Shown here: piece by piece, positions 8,435-17,110 of the stretch
How positions within the stretch are numbered: position 1 is the stretch's first letter
How the letters are laid out: the number at the start of each line of letters is the position of its first letter
Assembly: GCF_001865575.2 (NCBI RefSeq)
Contig: NZ_CP017563.2
Span: 620,001-684,000, forward strand
Length of the DNA stretch: 64,000 bases
Direction of reading: 5' to 3'
Source of the DNA: Paraburkholderia sprentiae WSM5005
GTDB lineage: Bacteria; Pseudomonadota; Gammaproteobacteria; Burkholderiales; Burkholderiaceae
Translations under genes and position numbers: made by a program
Notes under the pieces: model-generated
What the model was told of the DNA's origin: nothing
The model's database searches: none
What the model saw: only the letters and a program-made list of their open reading frames with translations

Positions 8435-8680
8435 TCAGCGAAACGAGATCGTGTGGCCGCCATCCACCGCGATCGTCTGGCCGTTGATATAGCCGCCCGA
8501 ACGCGATGCGAGCATCACGGCGAGCCCGGCGATCTCGTCGACCTCGCCAAAGCGCTGTGATGGATTGCGACCACGGTACCATTCGACCATCGCCTCGGCT
8601 CGAAAAGCGATGAGCGCATACTTACTCCACCAACAAGGAGCCTTGCCGATGAAAGGTTCGCCGGGATGGATCGGGCTCGA
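8435..8680 (-). pseudogene. C-terminal remnant of a short-chain dehydrogenase
   Basis: Directly after the crotonase stop codon (TAA, 8681-8683), the same frame stays open for 81 codons. It reads as the C-terminal third of an SDR: PIHPGEPFIGKA, then RFGEVDEIAGLAVMLASRSG and YINGQTIAVDGGHTI before TGA (8435-8437). There is no Rossmann motif, no YxxxK and no suitable start with ribosome site. The usual SDR ending is well preserved, so the loss may be recent, by deletion of the first two thirds. Several intact SDRs nearby could have replaced it. Confidence 0.75.
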
Positions 8681-9418
8681 TTATTTCCCCGCCTGCCACG
8701 CCATGCCGCCGCTTTGCTTTCCTTGCGCCAATGCCGCCTTCTCGATTCGCAACGCCTCTTCCAGCGAAGCCAGTGCACCCTGATCGATCACCCGCTTGAC
8801 CGTCGCGACCAGATCGAGCCGGCGGCTCGCAATCGTCTTCGCCAGTGACGCTGCCCGCTGCATCAGTTGATCGTGGCTGACCACCTCGTTCACGAGGCCG
8901 ATGCGCAACGCCGTGGCCGCGTCAAACGGATCGCTCGTCAAGCTGATCTGCTTCGCCCAGCGCGCACCCACGATATACGGCAACCTCGCGGTCATGCCGC
9001 CCCCCGCGAGCGCGCCGATTTTCGTGTGCGTGTCGGCAAAGCGCGCACGCTCGGATGCGATGATGAAATCGCACCCCATTGCAAGTTCGAGGCCGCCGGT
9101 AACGGCAGCGCCATTGACCGCCGCGATGACCGGCTTGGTGATGCGCGGCCACATATCGATCATTGCCGTGACCCGCGCGCGGGGCGCATCGGGCGCGGAA
9201 AAGTCATTCAGGTCGAGCCCGGCGCAAAAGGCCGGATCGGCGCCCGTCACGATAAGGACGCGCAAGCTTTCGTCTGCTTCGAAACGATGCAACGCGTCGA
9301 CCAGCGCGTCGGTCAATGCGAGGTTCAGTGCGTTGCGGGCCTCGGGCCGGTTCAGTGTCAACGTGAGAACCGCTCCGTCGCTCTGCACGCCGAGCAGATC
9401 AGTTGCTGTCGCAGTCAT
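8681..9418 (-). CDS. Enoyl-CoA hydratase/isomerase family protein
   Basis: A 245-residue crotonase-fold protein. The oxyanion-hole and CoA motifs are present (FCAGLDLNDF; NGAAVTGGLELAMGCD), and GLELAM carries the first catalytic glutamate. At the second glutamate position the segment reads FADTHTKIGALAGGG instead of the PEIxLG of classical hydratases, so it may be an isomerase or hydrolase-like member. The stop is followed in frame by an SDR remnant. Its start overlaps the preceding acyl-CoA dehydrogenase stop by four bases (ATGA), showing tight coupling. Confidence 0.85.
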   Translation of the reverse strand: MTATATDLLGVQSDGAVLTLTLNRPEARNALNLALTDALVDALHRFEADESLRVLIVTGADPAFCAGLDLNDFSAPDAPRARVTAMIDMWPRITKPVIAAVNGAAVTGGLELAMGCDFIIASERARFADTHTKIGALAGGGMTARLPYIVGARWAKQISLTSDPFDAATALRIGLVNEVVSHDQLMQRAASLAKTIASRRLDLVATVKRVIDQGALASLEEALRIEKAALAQGKQSGGMAWQAGK

Positions 9419-10566
9419 GTCAATGCCTCGTGCTGAATCTGGCGCGCGTAGCGGTTCAGGTGGTAGTCCGCGTTGCCGAACAATGCGTCGAGCACCAGAT
9501 GACGGCGATAGTGATGGCCCACCTTGTATTCATCCGTGATGCCGTAGCCACCGTGCAACTGGATACCCTGTTGCGTAACGAACTTCGCGCTACGGGTGGT
9601 CTGTGCCTTGCAGCCGGAGATTTCGACGCTCCGGTTTTCCCTGTTCTCGCTGATCGCGAGCAACGCGCGGTGCAGGGTTGCACGCGCCTGCATCGCTTCG
9701 ATCGCCATGTCTGCCATCCGGTGTTGCAGCGCCTGGAAGCTGCCGATCGCCACGCCGAATTGTTTGCGCGTCTTCAAGTAGTCCGACGCGAGCTCGATAG
9801 CGTTCTCTATATCGCCCACCAGTTCGGCACAGATCGCAACGACCGCTTCGTCGACGGCGGCCTGCAGTCCTTCGAACGCTCGGCCAGCCTCACCCAGAAC
9901 ATTCGATCCCGCAACGATCACACCATCGAGCAGCAAGTCGGCAGATGGTGTGCCGTCGAGCAACGCGCAAGTCTTCAGCGTCACGCCTGCCTGCTTCGGA
10001 TCGACGACGAAAATCCCGACGCCCTCCCTGGCATCGGCGGCACCCGCCGTGCGAGCGACGACGAGCAGACGGTCTGCAACGGTCGCTCCAACCACGAGCG
10101 TCTTATAGCCGTCCAGCCGCCACGCCCCGTGGTCTGTCATCGTCGCGGTGGCCGTCACGTAATGCACGTGACCCCGCGCCTCGCGCTCACTTTGCGCGAC
10201 CGCATAGACAGTCTCACCCGAAACGATCTCACCAAGTATCGTCTCGCGCTGCCCTTCTCGCCCGCAGCGCGCGACAAGCGACGCAGGAAACACACCGCAC
10301 ATCACGTATGGCTCCAGCACCAGCGCGCGCCCGATCTGCTCGGCCACGATGGCAGTTTCGACCGGCGAGAAACCGAGCCCGCCCAATTCGTCCGGCACCG
10401 CGACACCGAGCCATCCCATTTCGCCGAATGTCCGCCACGTCTCGCGCGAAAATCCCCCTCCCTGCGAAGCAAGGTTGCGACGATGTTCGAACGTATAACT
10501 CTTTTGCAAGAAGCGTTGCGCGCTTTCCTGCAACATGCGCTGTTCGTCGCTCAACTCAAAGTCCAT
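9415..10566 (-). CDS. Acyl-CoA dehydrogenase, PimD-like small-subunit type
   Basis: A 383-residue acyl-CoA dehydrogenase. MDFELSDEQRMLQES at the start and QLHGGYGITDEYKVGHHYRR near the end are typical. The usual IYEGT catalytic glutamate site is altered (ALFGNADYH), as in the partner subunit of heteromeric dehydrogenases such as PimCD or the FadE pairs of steroid degraders. ATG 10566 follows AGAGGG; an in-frame codon at 10605 has no ribosome site. It probably forms a heteromer with the product of 10645-11856 to oxidise a dicarboxyl or bulky acyl-CoA. Confidence 0.85.
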   Translation of the reverse strand: MDFELSDEQRMLQESAQRFLQKSYTFEHRRNLASQGGGFSRETWRTFGEMGWLGVAVPDELGGLGFSPVETAIVAEQIGRALVLEPYVMCGVFPASLVARCGREGQRETILGEIVSGETVYAVAQSEREARGHVHYVTATATMTDHGAWRLDGYKTLVVGATVADRLLVVARTAGAADAREGVGIFVVDPKQAGVTLKTCALLDGTPSADLLLDGVIVAGSNVLGEAGRAFEGLQAAVDEAVVAICAELVGDIENAIELASDYLKTRKQFGVAIGSFQALQHRMADMAIEAMQARATLHRALLAISENRENRSVEISGCKAQTTRSAKFVTQQGIQLHGGYGITDEYKVGHHYRRHLVLDALFGNADYHLNRYARQIQHEALT

Positions 10567-10644
10567 GCTGCACCCTCTTTCTTCCGGCAATTGATGCGAT
10601 CCCACGGCTCGGGGATCGCAGACGGTTCGTAGCTCGATACCGCG

Positions 10645-11856
10645 TCAAAGATCGAACAATGCTTTGGCGATGATGTTTCGCTGAATTTCGGCCGTCCCGC
10701 CATAGATCGAGCAAGCCCGCCGATAAAAGACCTCTGCCGCCAGACCCGGCGCGTACTCGGGTCCGATGAAGGAGGCCTCGCGCAGCGCTCGCTCTTCATT
10801 CGGATCGGGATAGAACACGGCGCCGTAATCGCCGATCACCTCCAGCAGCATCTCCGTGAGCTTCTGATGGAGTTCCGATCCGCGCACTTTGAGCATGGAG
10901 CCGATCGCCATCCCGCCGCTGCGCTCGTCGATCCCTTGATGCAGGATCTTCTGCACCGCCATGTCAATCGCGCGAACCTCCAGCTCATGCTGCGCGAAAC
11001 GTGCCGCAAACGTCGGATCCTGGATCAATGGCTTGCCGGCCACGCGTTCGCGCGCAGCGTAGTGCCGGATCTTGCGCAGATAGCGCTTGAGCGCAGGCGC
11101 TTCAGCGCCAAGAAACGCCCGCTCGTTAAAGAGCAGAAACTTCGTGTATCCCCACCCCTTGTTCACCTCGCCGATCAGGTTTTCAGCGGGCACACGCACG
11201 TTGTCATAGAAGACTTCCGCCAGGTGATGGCAGCCATCGAGCGACGCGATCGGCCGTACGGTAACGCCCGGCGACGACATGTCGAGCAGCAGGAAAGAAA
11301 TGCCCTTTTGCGGCTTCGCTTCGCTATCCGTGCGGACCAGCACGAAGTTCCATTGGCCGTAGGCGCCGAAGCTGGTCCAGATCTTCTGTCCATTGACGAT
11401 GTAGTCGTCGCCATCGCGAACCGCCGTCGTACGTAGCGACGCAAGATCGGAACCCGAGCCCGGCTCGGAAAAACCCTGTACCCAGAACACTTCGCCACGC
11501 TGAATGGGGGGAAGAAAGCGCCACTTCTGCTCTTCGTTGCCGAACTCGCAAATCACGGGTCCGACGAGCGACACGCCCGCCTGATTCTGTGTCGGTGCGC
11601 CTGCCAGATAGCACTCTTCCTCGAAGATGTAGCGCTGCATCGCGGTCCACCCCGTGCCGCCGTCGGCAACCGGCCAATGCGGCACTGACCAGCCGCGCGT
11701 GTCGTGCAGGATGCGAGCCCAGCGCTGCGAATCGTCGTTACCTGCCAGAAAGCCCTGCTGCCCGCGAAAGGCCAGCTCCGCCGGTAAATGTTCGTTCAGG
11801 TACGCCCGAACTTCTTCACGGAACGCGATGTCCGCGGGATCTACGCGAAAATCCAT
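10645..11856 (-). CDS. Acyl-CoA dehydrogenase, PimC-like large-subunit type
   Basis: A 403-residue dehydrogenase with FSEPGSGSDLASLRT (FAD/substrate loop), GQKIWTSFGAYG and IYGGTAEIQRNI. Glycine replaces the common glutamate of IYEGT, but FNERAFLG in helix G offers a glutamate like that used by isovaleryl-CoA-type enzymes. The sequence style matches PimC and the FadE subunits of alpha2beta2 dehydrogenases. It starts three bases after the ligase stop and precedes its presumed partner by 78 bases. In a BadH/BadI setting, oxidation of pimelyl-CoA or a longer ring-opened product is a reasonable guess. Confidence 0.85.
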   Translation of the reverse strand: MDFRVDPADIAFREEVRAYLNEHLPAELAFRGQQGFLAGNDDSQRWARILHDTRGWSVPHWPVADGGTGWTAMQRYIFEEECYLAGAPTQNQAGVSLVGPVICEFGNEEQKWRFLPPIQRGEVFWVQGFSEPGSGSDLASLRTTAVRDGDDYIVNGQKIWTSFGAYGQWNFVLVRTDSEAKPQKGISFLLLDMSSPGVTVRPIASLDGCHHLAEVFYDNVRVPAENLIGEVNKGWGYTKFLLFNERAFLGAEAPALKRYLRKIRHYAARERVAGKPLIQDPTFAARFAQHELEVRAIDMAVQKILHQGIDERSGGMAIGSMLKVRGSELHQKLTEMLLEVIGDYGAVFYPDPNEERALREASFIGPEYAPGLAAEVFYRRACSIYGGTAEIQRNIIAKALFDL

Positions 11857-11859
11857 GGT

Positions 11860-13794
11860 TTAGCTTCCAGCGTTTTGTGTACGTTCAACTCGATCTGCAT
11901 CGGCTGCTGCGCCAGCGTTGCCGACCAGTGTGCGCGGCGTGGGCGGCACGCAATAAAGTTCATCCACGACACCGCGCCGCCGCTCGAGCACGTTGCGTTG
12001 GCTGATTGCGCTCTTTGCACTCAATTCGCCGTTGTCAAGCGTTGGCTGCTCGCTTTCGAGCACGATGCGCGCAATGCGCGTAGAGCTGCCGCCAGGACGC
12101 GCGGCGAGCTGGTCGAGTCCGGCCTGGAAGAACGCGCGCACGCCGCGGCTGGTGATGATCTGGTCAACGTCCGGCATCGGCTCGTGAAGGTCGTCGCAAA
12201 GCGCACGGCACGCTTCGATGTCGGGGAAGACGAGCGCGGTCAGGTAGTCGCGGTCGTGCCCCGCAATCACGATATCGCGCGCATAGGGGCCAAACACGTT
12301 CAACGCGGACAGTCGCAACTCGGCGACGTTGACCCACGTGCCCGAGGACAGCTTGAAATTTTCCGCAATGCGTCCGTCGAAGCGCAGTCCAAGTTCGAGG
12401 CGCTGCGGGTCGATGAACGTGGCCGCGTCACCGGAGCGGAAATAACCCTCCTCGTCGAACGAGGCGGCGGTGCGCTCGGGATCGTTCCAATAGCCGGGTG
12501 TGACGCAGTCGCCGAGAAAGCGGATTTCCAGCTTCGCGCCGACCGGTGCCACCTTCACTTTGACGCCGGGCACCGGCAACCCCGCAATCGCCTCGCGCCG
12601 CGGATCCCAGGCCGCCGACATCGGCGTGGGGCCCGCTTCCGTGCCGCCAATACCCGACATGATAAGAACGCGCTGGCCGATGGTGCGCACCGCGAGCTCG
12701 TCGAGTTGAGCCCAGATGTATGTGGGCAGGCTTGCGCCGCCGTAGTAGATGAGCGCGAGCTTGCTGAAGAATGTCTCGCGCAGTGCCCTGTCCGCCTGCA
12801 GATGCGGGACGAGCGAGGCCAACCCTTGGGGCGTATTGAGGTAGATCACCGGCGCGATTTCACGCAATGCCTGCACGGTCGGGCCAATGTCCTCCGGCGT
12901 TGGCTTGCCGGGGTCCAGGTAATAAGTCCCCCCGCCGTACAGCACCATGCCGAAGTTATGCGTGCCGCCAAAAGTGTGATGCCACGGCAGCCAGTCGAGC
13001 AGATCCGGTGGCCCGTCCTGAAGAAACGCGAACACCTGGGCGACTTGCTGCCGATTGCTACACAGCATGCGCTGCGCGTAGATCACGCCTTTCGGTGCGC
13101 CCGTCGTTCCCGAAGTAAACATGATCTTGCCCACCGTATCCGGGCCTACGGCCTTGAACGCCTCGTCGACGTCGGCCGTGACCGGCGTCTTCAGCCACTC
13201 CGCGACACGCGAGCCGGCACGACCGTCCGGCAACGGACCGACGACCACACATTCCACGCCGCCAAACACCTCGCGCAATGCACGGCCATACTGCGCGCCG
13301 TCATCCGCGAAGACGAGGCCGGGCGTGCATACGGCCGCGAGTTGCTTGAGCTTCGAAAAGTCCTGCGATAACAGCGAATACGCGGGCGTCACCGGAATGT
13401 AGGGAATTCCGACGTGCAATGCGGCGAGCGCGAAGAGCGCGTGTTCAAAGCTTCGGTCGGAGAGAATCATCAACGGACGGGACGGCGACAATCCCCGATC
13501 GAGCAGCGCCTGCCCCAGCGCACGCGCACCGTCGAACGCCTGCCGATAGGTCAGACACTCCCACGACTGACCGTCCGGCGTGCGCCGCGCGAGCAGCGCG
13601 CGCTCGGGCGTGACGCTCGCCCAGTGTTCGAGCCGCTCCGTCAAGCGGACGGGATACGGTTCGAGCGGTTCCTTCAGTTCATACACCACGCTTCCGTCTG
13701 CCCTTCGCTCGACGATGGCATCCATGCTGCCGAGGCGAATCGGGCGAAACGGCACATCCATCAGGGCATCGTGCGAAGCCGTTCCTGCATCCAT
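11860..13794 (-). CDS. Feruloyl-CoA-synthase-type acyl/aryl-CoA ligase
   Basis: A 644-residue adenylate-forming enzyme. PFRPIRLGSMDAIVERR at the N-terminus is characteristic of the feruloyl-CoA synthase branch, and FTSGTTGAPKGV is the AMP-binding P-loop. GYWNDPERTAASFDEEGYF and SGDAATF lead to the hinge region. The C-terminus has SAKSAISQRNVLERR where classical ligases have GK; this branch commonly varies there. ATG 13794 follows TAGGAC, and earlier in-frame codons lack ribosome sites. As first gene of the leftward operon it probably activates the pathway acid; the actual acid need not be aromatic. Confidence 0.85.
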   Translation of the reverse strand: MDAGTASHDALMDVPFRPIRLGSMDAIVERRADGSVVYELKEPLEPYPVRLTERLEHWASVTPERALLARRTPDGQSWECLTYRQAFDGARALGQALLDRGLSPSRPLMILSDRSFEHALFALAALHVGIPYIPVTPAYSLLSQDFSKLKQLAAVCTPGLVFADDGAQYGRALREVFGGVECVVVGPLPDGRAGSRVAEWLKTPVTADVDEAFKAVGPDTVGKIMFTSGTTGAPKGVIYAQRMLCSNRQQVAQVFAFLQDGPPDLLDWLPWHHTFGGTHNFGMVLYGGGTYYLDPGKPTPEDIGPTVQALREIAPVIYLNTPQGLASLVPHLQADRALRETFFSKLALIYYGGASLPTYIWAQLDELAVRTIGQRVLIMSGIGGTEAGPTPMSAAWDPRREAIAGLPVPGVKVKVAPVGAKLEIRFLGDCVTPGYWNDPERTAASFDEEGYFRSGDAATFIDPQRLELGLRFDGRIAENFKLSSGTWVNVAELRLSALNVFGPYARDIVIAGHDRDYLTALVFPDIEACRALCDDLHEPMPDVDQIITSRGVRAFFQAGLDQLAARPGGSSTRIARIVLESEQPTLDNGELSAKSAISQRNVLERRRGVVDELYCVPPTPRTLVGNAGAAADADRVERTQNAGS

Positions 13795-13894
13795 CTGAGT
13801 CGTCCTATTGTTATCTGGCAACCCGCGTCCCGAGAGTGGTCGCATCGTCTTCCCATACCCGGAAATTCTTGCGGACCGAGAGCAACCAATAATT

Positions 13895-13905
13895 GAACGT
13901 CGATC
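13895..13905. promoter_or_regulatory. Putative operator GAACGTCGATC
   Basis: One mismatch from the perfect GAACG-N-CGTTC repeat, about 100 bases before the ligase start at 13794. A TTGTT-G-AACAA inverted repeat follows at 13909-13919. Confidence 0.4.
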
Positions 13906-13995
13906 ATGTTGTTGAACAAGCATAACGCGGAATCCAACCCACGTCTATCCGTTGTCACCCACGTGGACACCAAGCCAAAAATACGCTACTTTTAT

Positions 13996-14006
13996 GAACG
14001 TCATTC
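13996..14006. promoter_or_regulatory. Putative operator GAACGTCATTC
   Basis: This site, 55 bases before the thiolase start, is identical in core and in the next three bases (GCA) to the site at 19281-19291. The divergent ligase and thiolase operons thus have one site each. Confidence 0.5.
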
Positions 14007-14060
14007 GCATTGTTAAACACCACGCCGGTCGTAAACAATGATCGGGGCCAAGGAGCCATC

Positions 14061-15242
14061 ATGTCGGAAGAGATCGTCGTCACCGCTGCCGTTCGCACCG
14101 CGATTGGAGATTTCGGTGGCGCGCTGTCGAGCGTTCCGCCCACGACGCTAGGCGCAACAGTTGTTCGCGCGCTGCTCGAGCGCACGAATCTGCCGGGCGA
14201 AGATGTGGGCCACGTGGTGTTCGGCAACGTGATCCATACCGAGCCCCGCGACATGTATCTCGCGCGCGTCGCCGCGATGGAAGGCGGCGTCAGCGCGGAT
14301 GCACCGGCGTTGACGCTCAACCGGCTTTGCGGCTCCGGACTCCAGGCGATCATCTCCGCCGCGCAGACGATCGCGCACGGTGACGCGGAAATCGCGATCG
14401 GCGCCGGTGCGGAAAGCATGTCGCGCGCGGCCTACGTTGCGACCGGCGCGCGTTGGGGCTCGCGCATGGGCGACATCCGCCTGATCGACATGATGGTCGG
14501 CGCGTTGACTGATCCGTTCAGCGCTTGCCATATGGGTGTAACCGCAGAGAACGTCGCCAAGAAGTACGGCATTTCGCGCGACGACCAGGACCGGCTCGCC
14601 GTCGAATCGCATCGACGCGCCGCGCAAGCGATTCATCACGGCCACTTCCGCGAACAGATCGTGCCCGTAGCCCTGCATACGAAAAAAGGCGAGCTCGTTT
14701 TCGACACCGATGAGCATGTGCGATCGGGCGCGACTCTCGCCGATCTCGCCAAATTGCGTCCGGCATTCGAGAAGGACGGCACGGTCACGGCCGGCAATGC
14801 GTCCGGTCTGAACGACGGCGCCGCGGCGGTCCTGCTGATGGCCCGTCGCACCGCCGAACAACGAGGCCTGCGTCCGCTTGCGCGACTCGTTTCCTGGGCT
14901 CACGCGGGCGTCGATCCGCAATACATGGGCATCGGCCCGGTGCCTGCGACACGCAAGGCGCTGCAGCGCGCGGGCTTGACCGTCGCTGATCTCGATGTGA
15001 TCGAAGCGAACGAGGCGTTTGCCGCTCAAGCCTGCGCCGTGGCGAAGGAGCTGGAATTCGACAGCGCCAAAGTCAACCCGAATGGCTCGGGCATCTCGCT
15101 TGGCCATCCGATTGGCGCAACCGGTGCTGTCATTGCGGTCAAGGCCATTCACGAATTGCATCGTTGCGGTGGGCGCTATGCGCTCGTGACAATGTGTATC
15201 GGCGGAGGCCAGGGCATCGCGGTCGTCTTCGAACGCGTTTAG
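14061..15242 (+). CDS. Acetyl-CoA acyltransferase (thiolase), PimB/BktB-like
   Basis: A 393-residue degradative-type thiolase that cleaves a 3-ketoacyl-CoA with CoA to acetyl-CoA and a shortened acyl-Co[11 protein letters not shown] holds the nucleophile Cys near residue 90, [11 protein letters not shown] the active-site His, and TMCIGGGQG the second Cys, so it should be active. ATG 14061 lies behind AAGGAGC; a TTG at 14010 is in frame but overlaps the control region. It is divergent from the ligase operon. It probably completes beta-oxidation of the ring-opened acyl-CoA. Confidence 0.92.
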   Translation: MSEEIVVTAAVRTAIGDFGGALSSVPPTTLGATVVRALLERTNLPGEDVGHVVFGNVIHTEPRDMYLARVAAMEGGVSADAPALTLNRLCGSGLQAIISAAQTIAHGDAEIAIGAGAESMSRAAYVATGARWGSRMGDIRLIDMMVGALTDPFSACHMGVTAENVAKKYGISRDDQDRLAVESHRRAAQAIHHGHFREQIVPVALHTKKGELVFDTDEHVRSGATLADLAKLRPAFEKDGTVTAGNASGLNDGAAAVLLMARRTAEQRGLRPLARLVSWAHAGVDPQYMGIGPVPATRKALQRAGLTVADLDVIEANEAFAAQACAVAKELEFDSAKVNPNGSGISLGHPIGATGAVIAVKAIHELHRCGGRYALVTMCIGGGQGIAVVFERV

Positions 15243-15285
15243 CAGACCTGTCGCAGCCGCCATTCATTCAACAGCAGGGAGTGAC

Positions 15286-16983
15286 GTGGTACGCCCCGAA
15301 CAATTGCTGCACCCACAACGACAAGCGGTTTCGCCACGCCCTGCAGCAACGATGCTGTTGCTGCGAGACGCGCAATACGACGGTGCACCCGCCGTTGAAG
15401 TGCTGATGACACGGCGTTCGGCGCAAGCCAGCTTCGCGCCGGGCGCGTTCGCGTTTCCTGGCGGCGCGATCGACCCTTCGGATGGACAAACCGCCGGCAG
15501 CGCACGACGGCGCGCCACGCAAGACGATGCTCAGGCGATTCATGCCGTGGCCGCCATCCGCGAAACGTTCGAAGAGCTCGGCGTGCTGCTCGCATGGCGA
15601 CACGACGGCACATTCGCCGACGATAGCGATATTGCGAAGCTCGACCGGCGAGCTGCGATCGAGGAACAATGCGTGCAGCATGGCCTGACAGTCGCCGTCG
15701 ACTGCGTTTATCCGTTCGCGCATTGGATCACCGACCGAGACCTGCCACGGCGCTTCGACGTGCAGTTTTTCGTGGCGCGCATGCCCGTCGGTCAAACTGC
15801 GGTCGCGGACGGCGCCGAGCAGTTCGAACCGGTGTGGGTCCGTCCCGACGAGGCGCTGGCGCGCCATGCCGCGGGCGACTTCATGATGATCTTCCCGACC
15901 ATGCGCACGCTTGAACGCCTCCGCTCGTTCGGCTCGGTTGCTGCCGTGCTCACGGCGTGCGGGTCTGAAAGGTCGCTCTGGCGCAGTTGTCCGCGCGGGG
16001 GGATGAGGGCAGGCAGTGTCGTGCGCTGCATGGAAGGTGACCCGCCGTATGGCGAACTGCGCCTCGTATGCCCTGACGGCCAGGTGCTCCACCCCCTCGA
16101 CTGGCAATCGACCGAAGCCGTCCCGCTCCTGGGAAACGTGATGCGGTTGACCGCCGGGAACGGCGGCTTGATGACGGGTCCAGGCACGAATAGCTACATC
16201 GTCGGTACGGCGGCGACCGGCTTCATCGTGATCGATCCGGGGCCGAACGATCAGGCGCACCTTCAGCGTCTTTTCGCGGCCACGGGTGGTGACATTCGAA
16301 TGATCGTCTGCACGCACTCCCACGTGGACCATGCGCCCGGGGCGAGGCCGCTGCAGTCCATGTGCCCGCACAGGCCACCCGTCCTCGGCCGGTCGTCCGG
16401 GCCTGCCGACAGGGCAAGCCATCACTTCGTCCCGGACCGTGAATTGCTCGACGGCGAGTGGCTGGCGCTTGCGCATGATGGCGACACGCATCGATTGCTC
16501 GTCGTCTCGACACCCGGGCACGCAAGCAACCACGTGTGCCTGGTCCTTATCGAGGACGGACTGCTATTCAGCGGCGATCACGTTCTGAATGGCAGCACGA
16601 CCATCATCGATCCTCCCGACGGCAACATGACGGCCTACCTTGCGTCACTCGACCGGTTGGACGCGATTTGCGCCGAACGTGAGATCGACTTCATTCTGCC
16701 CGCACATGGGTACGTGCTGGACCGACCGCATGACCAGATCGCCCGCCTCACGGCACACCGTCTAGCCCGCGAGGCAAAGATCGCCGACGCGGTAAACGCA
16801 CTGCCGACCGGTTCGATCGACGACTGGCTGCGTCTTGCTTATGCCGATGTTCCTGAACGGCTTTGGCCAGCCGCGTCCCGGTCGCTACTGGCTCACCTGG
16901 AACGACTCGACGAACAACGTCATCCGACTTCGCAAATTCGACTCAGCTCTCTGCTACCAGCGCAACCAGCCGGCCATGAATGA
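15286..16983 (+). CDS. Nudix hydrolase fused to metallo-beta-lactamase-fold hydrolase
   Basis: A 565-residue two-domain protein. Residues about 20-230 form a Nudix domain (FPGGAID; AAIRETFEELGV matches the RExxEExG core) of the CoA-pyrophosphatase-like type. Residues about 275-530 form an MBL domain with the full ligand set: THSHVDH, TPGHASNH, SGDH and PAHG. The GTG start is behind AGGGAG, and the gene follows the thiolase by 43 bases. Such fusions exist in proteobacteria; the MBL half resembles LACTB2-like enzymes. In an acyl-CoA operon the pair may cleave stalled or unwanted CoA esters. The function is inferred. Confidence 0.8.
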   Translation: MVRPEQLLHPQRQAVSPRPAATMLLLRDAQYDGAPAVEVLMTRRSAQASFAPGAFAFPGGAIDPSDGQTAGSARRRATQDDAQAIHAVAAIRETFEELGVLLAWRHDGTFADDSDIAKLDRRAAIEEQCVQHGLTVAVDCVYPFAHWITDRDLPRRFDVQFFVARMPVGQTAVADGAEQFEPVWVRPDEALARHAAGDFMMIFPTMRTLERLRSFGSVAAVLTACGSERSLWRSCPRGGMRAGSVVRCMEGDPPYGELRLVCPDGQVLHPLDWQSTEAVPLLGNVMRLTAGNGGLMTGPGTNSYIVGTAATGFIVIDPGPNDQAHLQRLFAATGGDIRMIVCTHSHVDHAPGARPLQSMCPHRPPVLGRSSGPADRASHHFVPDRELLDGEWLALAHDGDTHRLLVVSTPGHASNHVCLVLIEDGLLFSGDHVLNGSTTIIDPPDGNMTAYLASLDRLDAICAEREIDFILPAHGYVLDRPHDQIARLTAHRLAREAKIADAVNALPTGSIDDWLRLAYADVPERLWPAASRSLLAHLERLDEQRHPTSQIRLSSLLPAQPAGHE

Positions 16984-17075
16984 GTGCGCGCCTCCGTGAC
17001 CATCCGTCCACGCGCCGCGAGTTTCTGTCGATTGTGGGTCACAGCACGATCACGCCATTACCCAATAGCTGAAAG

Positions 17076-17110
17076 CCAACGTCGGCTTCTGCCGACGTTG
17101 GTTTCGCTTT
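17076..17110. terminator. Strong bidirectional hairpin terminator
   Basis: CCAACGTCGGC (17076-17086) pairs perfectly with GCCGACGTTGG (17091-17101) around TTCT, followed by TTTCGCTTT. It lies between the convergent Nudix-MBL gene and the SnoaL-like gene and has A/T on both sides. Confidence 0.8.
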
